A DNA stretch of 64,000 nucleotides from Eikenella exigua (GTDB lineage Bacteria > Pseudomonadota > Gammaproteobacteria > Burkholderiales > Neisseriaceae): positions 1,736,001 to 1,800,000 of the forward strand of contig NZ_CP038018.1 of NCBI RefSeq assembly GCF_008805035.1, read 5' to 3'. The stretch's first letter is position 1. The number at the start of each line of letters is the position of its first letter. The notes under the pieces are model-generated. The model was not told the DNA's origin and did not search any database. It was given only the letters and a program-made list of their open reading frames with translations. This document shows positions 38,749 through 48,173 of this stretch, piece after piece. The position numbers and the translations under genes are program-made.

Positions 38749-39115
38749 ATTCATCGGTTGCTGCCGGGTCGAAGTGGAAGCGGTTTTGTGGGTCGAGCTC
38801 GTGGGTGGCGGCGCGCAGCCAGGCCCAGGATAGATCGTATTGCTGCTGGAAGGCGTTCCACAGGGCATCTTCGCTCATGATGCTGTATTCGCCTTCGGTG
38901 GCCAGGGAAACGGGCAGGCCGTTTTCGATGGCTTGGTGCAGCGGCATGTATTCGCGGTCGTAGAAATCGGACATTTCGCGCATCAGCTGCATAGCGTGCT
39001 GCCATTGCTCCTGGGCAGCCTCCAGTTCGGGCAGCAGGCGCTCCCATTCGCGGTAGAGGGCTTGGATGCGGTTGATGCGCTCTTGGGCGGCTTCGGGGGT
39101 GATGGGGTGCGACAT
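38747..39115 (-). CDS. DUF4298-type protein
   Basis: 122-aa soluble, acidic, helical protein. The pattern of a long N-terminal helix, a DFYDREYMPLH segment where the family usually has a Tyr-rich motif, and YSIMSEDALWNAF resembles the DUF4298 family, of unknown function. His, Asp and Trp are frequent at the C terminus. No partner gene is evident. A GGAGG-type site precedes the ATG (reverse of CCTCC at 39120). Confidence 0.7.
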   Translation of the reverse strand: MSHPITPEAAQERINRIQALYREWERLLPELEAAQEQWQHAMQLMREMSDFYDREYMPLHQAIENGLPVSLATEGEYSIMSEDALWNAFQQQYDLSWAWLRAATHELDPQNRFHFDPAATDE

Positions 39116-39285
39116 ATGGCCTCCGGTGGGGATGGTTGGATGGAGTGATGGGTGGCGGTGTGTTGCCGATACGGGCGGTTAGCGGGCAGAAGGGTTGAGG
39201 CTACCTGAAAGCTTGAGCTTCAACGCAGTTAAAATGAGCGAAGCGAATTTCTGCGCAGCTAAACGTGAGTTTCAACTAAGCAGCC

Positions 39286-40200
39286 CTATAGACCAAATTC
39301 TTGCAGGAAGCGGGCATCATCTGCCCAGCCGGATTTCACTTTCACCCAAACTTTGAGGAATACTTTGGTTTCAAATAGTTTTTCCATATCTAGCCGGGCT
39401 TCGGTGGAGATTTTTTTCAGTTTTTCGCCGCCTTTGCCGATGATGATGGCTTTTTGACCGTCTTTGTCTACCAACACGGCGATGTAGATGCGGTATAGCC
39501 CGTCTTCTTCTTCAAACTGTTCCACCGCCACGTTGGCGGCATAGGGCAGCTCTTCGCCGAGGTGGCGGAACAGTTTTTCGCGCACGATTTCGGCGGCGAG
39601 GAAACGGGCAGAGCGGTCGGTTACCGCGTCTTCAGGGTAGAGCGGCACGCCCTCGGGCAGGTGGGGGCGCAGGATGGCGAGCAGCTCGCCGATGCGCAGC
39701 CCATGTTTGGCGCTCACGGCCTCTACGCCGGCAAAATTAAATTCTTGCTGCAGCTGTTGGATAAAGTCGTCGAGCTCGGCTTTGCTTTTGGCACGGTCGA
39801 TTTTGTTCACCACCAAAATTACGGGCAGGTGTTTGGGCAGTAGGCGGATCACGGCGCGGTCGGCTTCGCTGAAACGCATGGCTTCCACCACGAAAGCCAC
39901 CACATCTACGCCGCCGATGGCTTCGGTAACGTTTTGGTTGAGCCGGTCGTTGAGCGCGTTGCGGTGGCGGGTTTGGAAGCCTGGAGTGTCCACGAACACG
40001 AATTGGGTGTCGGCATCGGTGTAGATGCCGGTGATTTTGTGGCGGGTGGTTTGGGCCTTTTTGCTGGTGATGCTGATTTTCTGGCCGATGAGGTGGTTCA
40101 TCAGCGTGGATTTGCCTACGTTTGGCCGGCCAACGATAGCCACGAAGCCGCAGCGGAAGGCGGTTGGATGTTTGGTGTTGGAATAATTCATGTTGTTCAT
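39286..40200 (-). CDS. era: GTPase Era
   Basis: 304-aa essential GTPase that binds 16S rRNA during 30S maturation. G1 is GRPNVGKS near residue 24, switch and G3 appear as DTPGFQT, and G4 as VNKIDRAK near 130. The C-terminal KH domain holds the [11 protein letters not shown] loop. A second ATG three codons in (40191) is also possible; neither has a clear ribosome site. rnc lies upstream on the same strand with one small gene between, a variant of the common rnc-era order. Confidence 0.96.
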   Translation of the reverse strand: MNNMNYSNTKHPTAFRCGFVAIVGRPNVGKSTLMNHLIGQKISITSKKAQTTRHKITGIYTDADTQFVFVDTPGFQTRHRNALNDRLNQNVTEAIGGVDVVAFVVEAMRFSEADRAVIRLLPKHLPVILVVNKIDRAKSKAELDDFIQQLQQEFNFAGVEAVSAKHGLRIGELLAILRPHLPEGVPLYPEDAVTDRSARFLAAEIVREKLFRHLGEELPYAANVAVEQFEEEDGLYRIYIAVLVDKDGQKAIIIGKGGEKLKKISTEARLDMEKLFETKVFLKVWVKVKSGWADDARFLQEFGL

Positions 40201-40285
40201 ATGGATATATTTTCAGGTAGCTTGTGCGGAATGCTCAATAGGCTACCTGAAAACGTGGGCTTCAACAAAGCTAAAATATAGCGGC

Positions 40286-40717
40286 TTAGTTTTTAATGCG
40301 AACTTTGTCTTCTGGGTTGCCGAACACGATTTCGGGCAGATTCCACTGTGCCATGAGCTTGTTCAATGCTTTGATTTTCACCATGCGCACGGGTTTGCCG
40401 GCCAGAATGGGGGCGTTGATGGCGAAGCGGTTGATGCCGAGCAGGAAGTTAATGCACTCCTGAACCAACATATCGTTGCCTTCAAAGCGGATTTCGGTGG
40501 CGCTGGTAAGCATACCGGTGCCTTTGGCCCACACGCCTTTGTCGTTCAGTTTATAGTCGTTTTCCTGCGCCCACTCCTGCCATTCTGGCGAGCTTTCCGC
40601 TCCTTCAGGCACATGGATGCGCAGTTCAGGATGGTCTTTTACCGCGTTTTTGGAAGAAAACCATAAGAAGAAAATGCCGATAAAGGCGCCGAATAAGACG
40701 CTGAATACAAAAACCAT
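40286..40717 (-). CDS. Hypothetical single-pass membrane protein between rnc and era
   Basis: 143-aa protein with one N-terminal membrane helix (about 2-20, VFVFSVLFGAFIGIFFLWF) and a mainly hydrophilic remainder rich in Asn, Glu and Lys. I do not recognise a domain. Its place between rnc and era corresponds roughly to small membrane proteins found near lepB-rnc in Neisseria, but it is not clearly DUF4845. The start has no better alternative; an AT-rich upstream region follows. Confidence 0.75.
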   Translation of the reverse strand: MVFVFSVLFGAFIGIFFLWFSSKNAVKDHPELRIHVPEGAESSPEWQEWAQENDYKLNDKGVWAKGTGMLTSATEIRFEGNDMLVQECINFLLGINRFAINAPILAGKPVRMVKIKALNKLMAQWNLPEIVFGNPEDKVRIKN

Positions 40718-40853
40718 GATTGAATCCTTTATTAAGTTGAAAATGAGTAGCTATATATAATACGCCGTTTTCTATCAGTAAATCCTGCCAGTAAGGCTTG
40801 TTTGCATTAGCTCAAACATTATTGGCCTGAACGATGGCGGCATCAGCAGCGAT

Positions 40854-41627
40854 TCAGGCACGGGATTGGCGGTGTTTTTTGTTTTTGCCGGGCAGGGGGT
40901 GGTGCTCCTGCAGCCAATCCAGCGCCTCTTTGGCCGCGGCCTGCTCGGCAGCACGGCGGCTGGCGGCTTGGGCGCGGGTGATGTGGGCGAGTTCGCCCAA
41001 GTCGCAGGCGATGTCGAAACGAGCGTCGCAGCCTTCGCCGGATTGGTGCTCGATGCGGTATTTGGGCAGGGGTAGGCGGCGGGCTTGCAGGGCTTCTTGG
41101 AGCAGAGTTTTCGGGTCTTTGCCCTGGTTGCTCAAGTCGATGTTGGCGATGCGCTGGGCAAACAGGCGGAGCACGGTTTGCTCGGCGGCGGCAAAATCGG
41201 CATCGAAGCTGATGGCGGCCAATAGGGCTTCCACGGCATCGGCCAGGATGGAGGGGCGGTCGAAACCGCCGCTTTTGAGCTCGCCCACGCCCAAATACAG
41301 CGCATCGCCCACGCCCATGCTGCGGGCGATTTCGGCGAGCACGTCTTGGTTGACCAGATTGGCACGCAGGCGGGAGAGTTCGCCTTCGCTGTAGCCGGGG
41401 AAGGCGTCGAATAGCATTTTGGCCACGCTGTAATCGAGGATGGCATCGCCGACAAACTCGAAGCGTTCGTTGTTTTGGGCGCTGTAGCTGCGGTGGGTGA
41501 GCGCCTGCTCGAAGAGGCGGGAATTCTGGAAGCTGTGGCCGAGGTGGCGTTGCAGCTCTTCGCCGGCTCGGGCGCGGCGCGGATCGGGCTTCGGGAGCTT
41601 GCGGGGTTTGGCGGTGGGTTTGCTCAT
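40854..41627 (-). CDS. rnc: Ribonuclease III
   Basis: 257-aa double-strand-specific RNase that processes rRNA precursors and regulatory duplexes. The signature NERFEFVGDAILD near residue 53 contains the catalytic acidic residues, and a second acidic site DAVEALLAA is near 128. A C-terminal dsRNA-binding domain (about 165-235) ends in a basic tail. The N terminus is about 20 residues longer than usual and basic. Length is otherwise normal. Confidence 0.96.
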   Translation of the reverse strand: MSKPTAKPRKLPKPDPRRARAGEELQRHLGHSFQNSRLFEQALTHRSYSAQNNERFEFVGDAILDYSVAKMLFDAFPGYSEGELSRLRANLVNQDVLAEIARSMGVGDALYLGVGELKSGGFDRPSILADAVEALLAAISFDADFAAAEQTVLRLFAQRIANIDLSNQGKDPKTLLQEALQARRLPLPKYRIEHQSGEGCDARFDIACDLGELAHITRAQAASRRAAEQAAAKEALDWLQEHHPLPGKNKKHRQSRA

Positions 41628-41722
41628 GATGGCGGGATTATATCGGGTTTGGAGGGAGAGGCGCAGGATAACTAAAGCACTTCTTTCTTCCTATTGCGTT
41701 GCTCACCTTAGATTCAACAAAA

Positions 41723-42377
41723 TTAAAACAATGTATTGGCGCAACCAAGGTTAAGTTTCTGTGAAGAAAAAATGGCTAACACGATTTGCGAATATTTGGC
41801 GGCGGTATCGCGGGAGTGCAGATGGCGATTGAACATCATGGCGATGTTGCAGATGAGGAAATGGTCTTTTGGGGTAACGCTCAGGCTGGTTTCATTTAGC
41901 TCAACCAAGCCTTCGGCGGCAAAGTACTGGGACAGAGGGCTGTCGACATTCAGCGGAGCAGCAAGTCATTTTCGTTGAGCAAGTAGCCTCGGAAGAAGGA
42001 GCATACAACCTTCACGCAAGGTTATAGAGGGTTCGTCTTTAGGTTTGGCAAAGTGGTGTGTCCACGCCGATAAAAATGTAGCCTTCACTGGCCAGTGCTG
42101 CACGATTTGCTGGAACATGTCTAGCTTGGTGTTGCTATCGGGCACGATGTTGGTGTCAATGCGGCATTGGAGGCAGATGGTGTCGCGGAAGGGAATGTGG
42201 ATTAATAGAGCGAGAGGAGGCCAGGGGAGACTTTGCACGGCTCGGATGTAGTATTGGCAGTGAAGCTGTTGTAGAGGTGGTCAGCGGTGGAGATAGGGAT
42301 GTAGTATGAATCATTGGCGGGTAGGGGGTGATAAGCTAGCGGTCGAAGATAATTTCTTGAGTGTGGTCGGTAAGCAT
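41723..42377 (-). pseudogene. hemN: Degraded hemN (oxygen-independent coproporphyrinogen III oxidase)
   Basis: The minus-strand sequence starts MLTDHTQEIIFDR at 42377 and meets an in-frame stop at once (TAG where Arg is expected). Another frame has LLIHIPFRDTICLQC, matching the radical SAM entry (HIPFCDTICYYC in active HemN; the first Cys is here Arg). A jump then leads to the C-terminal part with GLVELNETSLSVTPKDHFLI and NIAMMFNRHL, as in HemN ends. Most of the about 450 residues are missing. The gene faced fnr head to head, as often seen, and is clearly dead. Confidence 0.85.
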
Positions 42378-42551
42378 GGTTGTATTTATGTTGCTGCTAC
42401 TATTTGATAAATATGTAGTATAGGTTTTGTTTGTGAAATCGGGTAAAATGCCAGTGTTCGGCAATCTGCCCCAAATATTGCAAGGTGGCAAGTATAAACG
42501 ATAATTGCCGCCGCTTCATAGGCTCTTCTTGCTTAGAAAGTTAGCACACAC

Positions 42552-43277
42552 ATGAAAGCCATGCCCCACTCCACAACTTGCTCGCGGTGCGTTTTTAAAG
42601 AACTATGCCAGCCCAATGCCGCGATTGCGGTGGCAGTGGAACGCGTTGATGCGGTTATCAAACGCAGCCGTCGCCTGAAAAAAGGTGATTTCCTGTTCCG
42701 TAATGGTGACGGGTTCGATTCGCTGTTTGTGGTACGCACCGGTTTCCTGAAAACGGTTATAGCCAACCAAGACGGGCGGGATCAAGTTACTGGTTTTTTT
42801 ATGTCGGGCGAACTGGTGGGCATGGACGGCATCTGTAACCAAATACACTACTGCGATACGGTGGCGCTGGAAGATACGGAAGTGTGCGAGCTGCCCTATG
42901 CTAGTATGGAAGAGTTGTGCGCGGCGGTACCCGAATTGCAGCTACATTTCTACCGCCTGTTCAGCCAAGAAATCGTGCGTGACCAAAATGTGATGCTGCT
43001 TTTGGGCAATATGCGTGCCGAAGAGCGGCTGGCGGCATTTTTGCTGAATTTGTCACAACGATTGAAAAAACGTGGCCTATCGGCCAACGATTTTATTTTG
43101 CGTATGTCGCGCGAGGAAATCGGCAGCTATTTGGGGCTGAAGCTGGAAACAGTGAGCCGAACACTCTCCAAATTCAGCCAAGAAGGGCTGATTGAAGTGG
43201 AATACAAACACATCCGCTTGCTCAAACCTGAGCGGCTCAAGCAACTAGTTTCCGGCATTCAGCCCGCTATGGTTTAA
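42552..43277 (+). CDS. fnr: FNR-type oxygen-sensing transcription regulator
   Basis: 241-aa CRP/FNR regulator that senses oxygen by a 4Fe-4S cluster. The four likely ligands are Cys10, Cys13, Cys19 and Cys112 (in EVCELPY, matching E. coli Cys122). A cyclic-nucleotide-like beta roll, the dimer helix with LLLGNMRAEERLAAFLLNL, and an HTH with EEIGSYLGLKLETVSR follow. The Glu-Ser-Arg trio that reads TTGAT half sites is present. It is divergent from the hemN pseudogene. A matching FNR site occurs upstream of the MarR gene at 63.35 kb. Confidence 0.95.
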   Translation: MKAMPHSTTCSRCVFKELCQPNAAIAVAVERVDAVIKRSRRLKKGDFLFRNGDGFDSLFVVRTGFLKTVIANQDGRDQVTGFFMSGELVGMDGICNQIHYCDTVALEDTEVCELPYASMEELCAAVPELQLHFYRLFSQEIVRDQNVMLLLGNMRAEERLAAFLLNLSQRLKKRGLSANDFILRMSREEIGSYLGLKLETVSRTLSKFSQEGLIEVEYKHIRLLKPERLKQLVSGIQPAMV

Positions 43278-43359
43278 AGCGGCCTCTCGCATTTACCTTT
43301 ATTTCCTAACCCTTTGGTAGGTTACCTGAAACTTTGGCCACCAAGTCTAATCTTCCAAT

Positions 43360-44769
43360 ATGAAAATCCTCATCTTAGGTAGCGGCCAAGTAGGCACTGC
43401 CGTAGCACAGAATCTGGTGGAAATCCCCAACCACGACGTTACCATCATCGACAACGATCCCGAAGCCCTGCACAACATCGGCAGTAAGCTCGATGTGCAA
43501 ACCCTGCTGGGCAACGGCTCCTCACCAGCCATGATGGCCGAAGGCGGCGCCTACGACACTGATCTGCTGCTTGCCCTCACCCGCCACGATGAAACCAATC
43601 TAGCCGCCTGCAAACTGGCTTCCAGCCTGTTCAACATTCCTAACCGCATCGCCCGCGTGCGCCTTTCCGATTATTTAGAATTCACCAGCTGCGATGTCGA
43701 AGAAGATAACGCTGGCCGCAGCACGCTCGATTTATTCGGTGTGAGCGAATCCATCTGCCCCGAACAGCTGGTTACCGAGCGGCTGGCCGATTTGCTCTGC
43801 CACCCCAGCGCCCTGCAGGTGCTCACCTTTGCCGAAGACAAAGTGCGCATGCTCGTGGTACGCGCACAAAGCGGCGGGCGGCTTTTGGGGCAGCCCATCC
43901 ACACCATCCACGAACACCTGCCCGAAGACACCGACTGCCAAATCTGCGCCATCTACCGCAACAACAAGCTGATTATGCCCACGCCACAAACCGTAATTCA
44001 GCCGGGCGACGAAGTATTCGTGGCCGCCGCCACTTCTCAAGTGACCGAAGTATTGCGCGAATTACGCCCGCAGCAGCAGCCCACGCGGCGTGTGATGATC
44101 GCCGGCGGCGGCCAAATCGGCTTCCGCCTCAGCCGCCAGCTGGAAGACCGCTTCGATGTGAAAATCATCGAAATCAACGAAAAACGTGCCGAATGGCTTT
44201 CTGAAAACCTCAACAGCACTCTCGTGCTGCACGGTTCTGCTGCAGACGAAAGCCTGCTTGAAGGCGAATACATCGACGAAATCGATGTGTTCTGCGCACT
44301 CACCAACGATGACGAAAACAACATCATGGCCGGTATGCTGGCCAAAAGCCTCGGTGCCAAACGCGTTATCGCCATCGTAAACCGCTCCAGCTACGTGGAT
44401 TTGCTGCAAGGTAACACCATCGACATCGCCGTGTCGCCCCACTTGGTGACCATCGGCTCAATTTTGGCGCATATCCGGCGCGGCGACGTGGAAGCTGTAC
44501 ACCCCCTGCGCGGCGGCAATTCCGAAGCCATCGAAATCGTGGCACACGGCGACAAAGATACCTCCAAGCTGGTCGGCCGCCGCGTGAGCGCCGTGCGCTG
44601 GCCCAACGGTTGCCACGTTGCCGCCGTGGTGCGCGGTGAAGAAGTATTTATGGGGCATCAAGACGTGCAACTGGCCGACGGCGACCACATCATCCTGTTT
44701 GTGGCTCGCCGCCGCGTGGTGAGCGAATTGGAGAAACTGATTCAAGTGCGCATGGGTTTCTTTGGCTAG
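43360..44769 (+). CDS. trkA: Trk potassium uptake regulator TrkA
   Basis: 469-aa cytosolic NAD(H)-binding subunit that gates TrkG/TrkH potassium channels. It has two tandem RCK units: the first Rossmann motif GSGQVGTAVA is at residue 7, the second GGGQIGFRLS near 248. Each is followed by a TrkA-C domain (ending about 225 and 455). Length fits the two-unit form. No trkH is beside it. It converges on dnaK across an eikDUS hairpin. Confidence 0.96.
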   Translation: MKILILGSGQVGTAVAQNLVEIPNHDVTIIDNDPEALHNIGSKLDVQTLLGNGSSPAMMAEGGAYDTDLLLALTRHDETNLAACKLASSLFNIPNRIARVRLSDYLEFTSCDVEEDNAGRSTLDLFGVSESICPEQLVTERLADLLCHPSALQVLTFAEDKVRMLVVRAQSGGRLLGQPIHTIHEHLPEDTDCQICAIYRNNKLIMPTPQTVIQPGDEVFVAAATSQVTEVLRELRPQQQPTRRVMIAGGGQIGFRLSRQLEDRFDVKIIEINEKRAEWLSENLNSTLVLHGSAADESLLEGEYIDEIDVFCALTNDDENNIMAGMLAKSLGAKRVIAIVNRSSYVDLLQGNTIDIAVSPHLVTIGSILAHIRRGDVEAVHPLRGGNSEAIEIVAHGDKDTSKLVGRRVSAVRWPNGCHVAAVVRGEEVFMGHQDVQLADGDHIILFVARRRVVSELEKLIQVRMGFFG

Positions 44770-44789
44770 CAACAACGGCCTGGATTTAC

Positions 44790-44878
44790 AAAAAGGCTAC
44801 CTGAAAAATTTAGCTTCGCAGAAACTTTGCTGTACTGCGTTTTAACTGCATTGAAGCTTCGCTTTCAGGTAGCCTTTT
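44790..44878. terminator. eikDUS pair between trkA and dnaK
   Basis: Copies at 44791-44806 and 44863-44878 face each other; the 56-nt interior is a member of the second intergenic repeat with GCTTCGC motifs. It separates convergent genes. Confidence 0.65.
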
Positions 44879-44903
44879 CATCATTCGCTAAAGCGGACAA
44901 TGC

Positions 44904-46835
44904 TTATTTGTCATCTTTCACTTCTTCAAACTCGGCATCTACCACATCATCGCCTTTTTTCGGCTGCTCGCTATCGGCAGACTGACCAGCTTGGGCTTCC
45001 TGCGCCTGTTTCTGGGCATCGGCATACAGTATTTCGCCCAGTTTCTGGCTGGCTTTGCCCAGCTCTTCGGTTTTGGCATCGATGGCAGCTTTGTCGTCGC
45101 CTTTCACGGCTTCTTCGGCTTCTTTCAGCGCGGCTTCGATTTTTTCTTTCTCGGCTGCGTCGAGTTTATCACCGTAGTCGGCCAGTGATTTCTTCACTGA
45201 GTGAGTTAAGGCTTCGGCCTGGTTGCGGCTCTGCACCAGTTCGTGCAGTTTTTTGTCTTCTTCAGCATTGGCTTCGGCGTCTTTCACCATGCGTTCGATT
45301 TCTTCCTCGCTCAAGCCGGAAGAGCCTTGGATGGTGATATTGGCGGCTTTGCCGGTACCTTTATCTTTGGCAGACACGTGCAGGATGCCGTTGGCATCGA
45401 TATCGAAGGCAACTTCAATCTGCGGCATGCCGCGCGGGGCGGGGGCGATGTCGGTGAGATTGAATTGGCCGAGCGATTTGTTGGCGGAAGCGCGTTCACG
45501 TTCGCCCTGCAACACGTGGATGGTTACAGCGCTCTGGTTGTCTTCGGCGGTGGAGAACACTTGCGAAGCTTTGGTGGGGATGGTGGTGTTTTTGTTGATG
45601 AGTTTGGTCATCACGCCGCCCATGGTTTCAATACCGAGGGAGAGCGGGGTTACGTCCAGCAGCAATACGTCGCTGCGGCCGCCGCCCAACACTTCGCCCT
45701 GAATGGCGGCACCCAAGGCCACGGCTTCGTCGGGGTTCACGTCTTTGCGCGGTTCTTTGCCGAAGAATTCTTTCACGGTTTCCTGAACTTTGGGCATACG
45801 GCTCTGGCCGCCTACCAAGATCACGTCGTCGATTTCGTTCACGCTCAAGCCGGCATCTTTGATGGCGGTGCGGCAGGGCACGATAGAACGCTCGATCAGG
45901 TCTTCCACCAGGCTTTCAAACTTGGCGCGGGTAATCTTCATGGCCAAGTGTTTGGGGCCGGTGGCGTCCATAGTGATGTAAGGCAGGTTCACTTCGGTTT
46001 GCTGGCCGCTGGAGAGCTCGATTTTGGCTTTTTCGGCGGCTTCTTTCAGGCGCTGCAAGGCCATCACATCGGTTTTCAGGTCGATGCCCTGGTCTTTTTT
46101 GAACTCGGAAATAATATAGTCGATCAGGCGTTGATCGAAGTCTTCACCACCAAGGAAGGTGTCTCCATTGGTGGAGAGCACCTCAAACTGTTTTTCGCCG
46201 TCCAAATCGGCAATTTCGATGATGGAAATATCAAATGTGCCACCGCCCAAGTCGTACACGGCGATTTTGCGATCGCCTTTGGTGCCTTTGTCCATACCAA
46301 AAGCCAGTGCGGCTGCAGTGGGCTCATTGATGATGCGTTTCACATCCAAACCAGCAATGCGGCCGGCGTCTTTGGTGGCCTGTCGCTGGCTGTCGTTGAA
46401 ATAGGCCGGCACGGTAACCACGGCTTCGGTTACTTTTTCGCCCAAATAGGCTTCGGCGGCTTCTTTCATTTTGCGCAGCACTTCGGCGGAAATCTGCGGC
46501 GGAGAAAGCTCTTTGCCCTGCGCCTCTACCCAAGCGTCGCCATTTTTGGCTTTCACTATTTTAAAAGGCATCAGGTCAATGTCTTTCTGCACTTCTTTAT
46601 CTTCAAATTTGTGACCGATCAGGCGCTTTACCGCGTAGATGGTGTTTTTCGCGTTGGTAATCGCTTGGCGTTTGGCCGGCGCACCCACAAGGATTTCGCC
46701 GCCGTCCAGATAGGCGATAACAGAAGGGGTAGTGCGTGCGCCTTCAGTGTTTTCGATCACTTTGGTCTGACCGTTTTCGGAAATGGCCAGGCAGGAATTG
46801 GTGGTACCCAAATCGATACCGATAACTTTTGCCAT
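44904..46835 (-). CDS. dnaK: Chaperone DnaK (Hsp70)
   Basis: 643-aa Hsp70 chaperone. The ATPase domain begins [15 protein letters not shown] and includes the phosphate loops [14 protein letters not shown] and [14 protein letters not shown] [13 protein letters not shown]. The substrate domain has [16 protein letters not shown]; the lid ends in an acidic Glu/Asp tail, [11 protein letters not shown]. The ATG at 46835 follows AAGGAG; an upstream in-frame start is not credible. Neither dnaJ nor grpE is next to it. A sigma-32-type promoter lies about 70-95 bp upstream. Confidence 0.98.
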   Translation of the reverse strand: MAKVIGIDLGTTNSCLAISENGQTKVIENTEGARTTPSVIAYLDGGEILVGAPAKRQAITNAKNTIYAVKRLIGHKFEDKEVQKDIDLMPFKIVKAKNGDAWVEAQGKELSPPQISAEVLRKMKEAAEAYLGEKVTEAVVTVPAYFNDSQRQATKDAGRIAGLDVKRIINEPTAAALAFGMDKGTKGDRKIAVYDLGGGTFDISIIEIADLDGEKQFEVLSTNGDTFLGGEDFDQRLIDYIISEFKKDQGIDLKTDVMALQRLKEAAEKAKIELSSGQQTEVNLPYITMDATGPKHLAMKITRAKFESLVEDLIERSIVPCRTAIKDAGLSVNEIDDVILVGGQSRMPKVQETVKEFFGKEPRKDVNPDEAVALGAAIQGEVLGGGRSDVLLLDVTPLSLGIETMGGVMTKLINKNTTIPTKASQVFSTAEDNQSAVTIHVLQGERERASANKSLGQFNLTDIAPAPRGMPQIEVAFDIDANGILHVSAKDKGTGKAANITIQGSSGLSEEEIERMVKDAEANAEEDKKLHELVQSRNQAEALTHSVKKSLADYGDKLDAAEKEKIEAALKEAEEAVKGDDKAAIDAKTEELGKASQKLGEILYADAQKQAQEAQAGQSADSEQPKKGDDVVDAEFEEVKDDK

Positions 46836-46901
46836 AATGGATTGCTCCTTGAGATTAGTAGAATTCAGACAGCGCCTTGCTGGCGCTTTAACTTGCTCAG
46901 T

Positions 46902-46931
46902 AAATGGGTTTGCCTGTTTTTTTTTCAAGGG
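46902..46931 (-). promoter_or_regulatory. Sigma-32 (RpoH) type promoter of dnaK
   Basis: Read on the minus strand, CCCTTGAAA (46923-46931) and ACCCATTTA (46901-46909) closely match the heat-shock consensus CTTGAAA and CCCCATNT, separated by 13 nt. The spacer starts with the rest of an A9 run. A small hairpin AGCGCC-TTGCT-GGCGCT (46871-46887) lies in the leader between promoter and start codon. Confidence 0.75.
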
Positions 46932-47098
46932 AAAAGGCTATTTTCATTTTAATAGATTGATTTTTATTGAATTAAATAGTTTCAGGTAGCCTTTGGCAAC
47001 AAATTTCCGCCAAGCCTATTGAATTTCTGCCGCCAGCCCTAATAAGAATAAATGTTGTTTCCCATATATATGCACCGCTAGGCATAAGCGAGATATTT

Positions 47099-47131
47099 AT
47101 AGCTCAAAGCAATTCGTATTATTTGAACTAT
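47099..47131. promoter_or_regulatory. Imperfect inverted repeat upstream of the Prx5-Grx gene
   Basis: ATAGCTCAA (47099-47107) and TTGAACTAT (47123-47131) match as inverted arms at 8 of 9 positions across 15 nt. It overlaps AT-rich DNA suited to a -10 region (TATAAATTATAC). It could be a binding site for a redox regulator, but the spacing does not match the OxyR tetramer site. The remainder of the 400-bp gap shows the dnaK promoter and one uptake copy near 46982. Confidence 0.35.
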
Positions 47132-47238
47132 AAATTATACAAATCGCTTGGCGGCGGCTAGAATGCCGCCCTGTCGATACACCGTATCTCGCAAATTCAT
47201 CCGCATTATTTTTGACACCCTGATATAAGGAGCCCTAT

Positions 47239-47994
47239 ATGTCTATCAACATCAAATCCCGCGACCAATTGGTTGGTCAGCAAGTTCCGAACGTAACCTT
47301 TCACACCCGCGTGGCTGATTCTTGGAAAGACGTTACCACCGACGAATTGTTCAAAGGCAAAAAAGTAGTGGTATTCGCCCTGCCCGGCGCGTTCACCCCC
47401 ACCTGCTCTTCCAGCCACCTGCCGCGCTACAACGAGCTGGCTTCTGCATTTAAAGAAAACGGCATCGACGACATCCTGTGCGTATCCGTAAACGACACCT
47501 TCGTAATGAACGCCTGGGCTGCCGACGAAGAAGCCCACAACATCACCATGATCCCGGACGGTAACTGCGAATTCACCCGCGGTATGGGCATGGAAGTGAA
47601 CGAAGAAGCCATCGGCTTCGGTCCGCGCTCTTGGCGCTACTCTATGCTGGTGGACGACGGCAAAATCGTAGAAGCCTTCATCGAGCCGATCAAAGAAGGC
47701 GACCCCTTTGAAGTTTCCGATGCCGACACCATGCTGAAATTCGTGGCCCCGGACTGGAAACCGCAAGAATCCATCGCCATCTTCACCAAACCCGGCTGCC
47801 CCTTCTGCGCCAAAGCCAAAGCCGCTTTGCAGGAAAAAGGCCTGGCCTACGAAGAAATCGTGTTGGGTAAAGACGCCAGCATCGTTTCTGTACGCGCCAT
47901 CACCGGTAAAGTAACCGCCCCGCAAGTGTTCATCGGCGGCAAATACATCGGCGGCAGCGAAGACCTGAACGCATACCTGGCCAAACACGCCTAA
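47239..47994 (+). CDS. Peroxiredoxin-glutaredoxin fusion (hybrid Prx5-Grx)
   Basis: 251-aa hybrid peroxidase. Residues 1-165 form a Prx5 domain with peroxidatic Cys56 in PGAFTPTCSSSHLP. Residues 178-251 form a glutaredoxin with the CPFC site (Cys187, Cys190) and the TAPQVFIGG glutathione loop. The fused Grx lets glutathione recycle the peroxidase, as known for Haemophilus and Neisseria homologues. AAGGAG precedes the ATG. A flavin disulfide reductase follows after 180 bp; the pair is also adjacent in Neisseria. Confidence 0.97.
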   Translation: MSINIKSRDQLVGQQVPNVTFHTRVADSWKDVTTDELFKGKKVVVFALPGAFTPTCSSSHLPRYNELASAFKENGIDDILCVSVNDTFVMNAWAADEEAHNITMIPDGNCEFTRGMGMEVNEEAIGFGPRSWRYSMLVDDGKIVEAFIEPIKEGDPFEVSDADTMLKFVAPDWKPQESIAIFTKPGCPFCAKAKAALQEKGLAYEEIVLGKDASIVSVRAITGKVTAPQVFIGGKYIGGSEDLNAYLAKHA

Positions 47995-48065
47995 TTTTCC
48001 AGCTATCCAGTTGCCAATACAGTAGATAGCTTTGCGAGCCGCCCGAATAGGGCGGCTCTTTTCCC

Positions 48066-48153
48066 AAGACCTTTCAGGTAGCCTGTTACACCGCAGCAGC
48101 CGATATTTTTCAGGTAGCCTTTTGCCAGCCATACAGGCTACCTGAAAGGTCTT
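48066..48153. repeat. 21-bp perfect inverted repeat containing eikDUS copies
   Basis: 48066-48086 and 48133-48153 are exact inverted copies, each an uptake sequence extended by AAGACC outside and GT inside; a third copy lies in the loop (48107-48122). It sits between the Prx-Grx gene and the reductase and may act as a terminator or attenuator of cotranscription. The reductase ribosome site AAGGAAAG follows just after. Confidence 0.7.
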
Positions 48154-48173
48154 CCCACATAAGGAAAGTAGAC

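Noticed and set aside
45243..46952. 569-codon open frame on the plus strand
   Set aside because: It is antisense to dnaK and rich in Phe, Gly, His and Val as expected from the complement of a high-GC gene. No domain or ribosome site is visible.
47099..47131. Inverted repeat as an OxyR site
   Set aside because: ATAG and CTAT ends are present but 25 nt apart; the OxyR dimer and tetramer sites need other spacings. Kept only as an unassigned inverted repeat.
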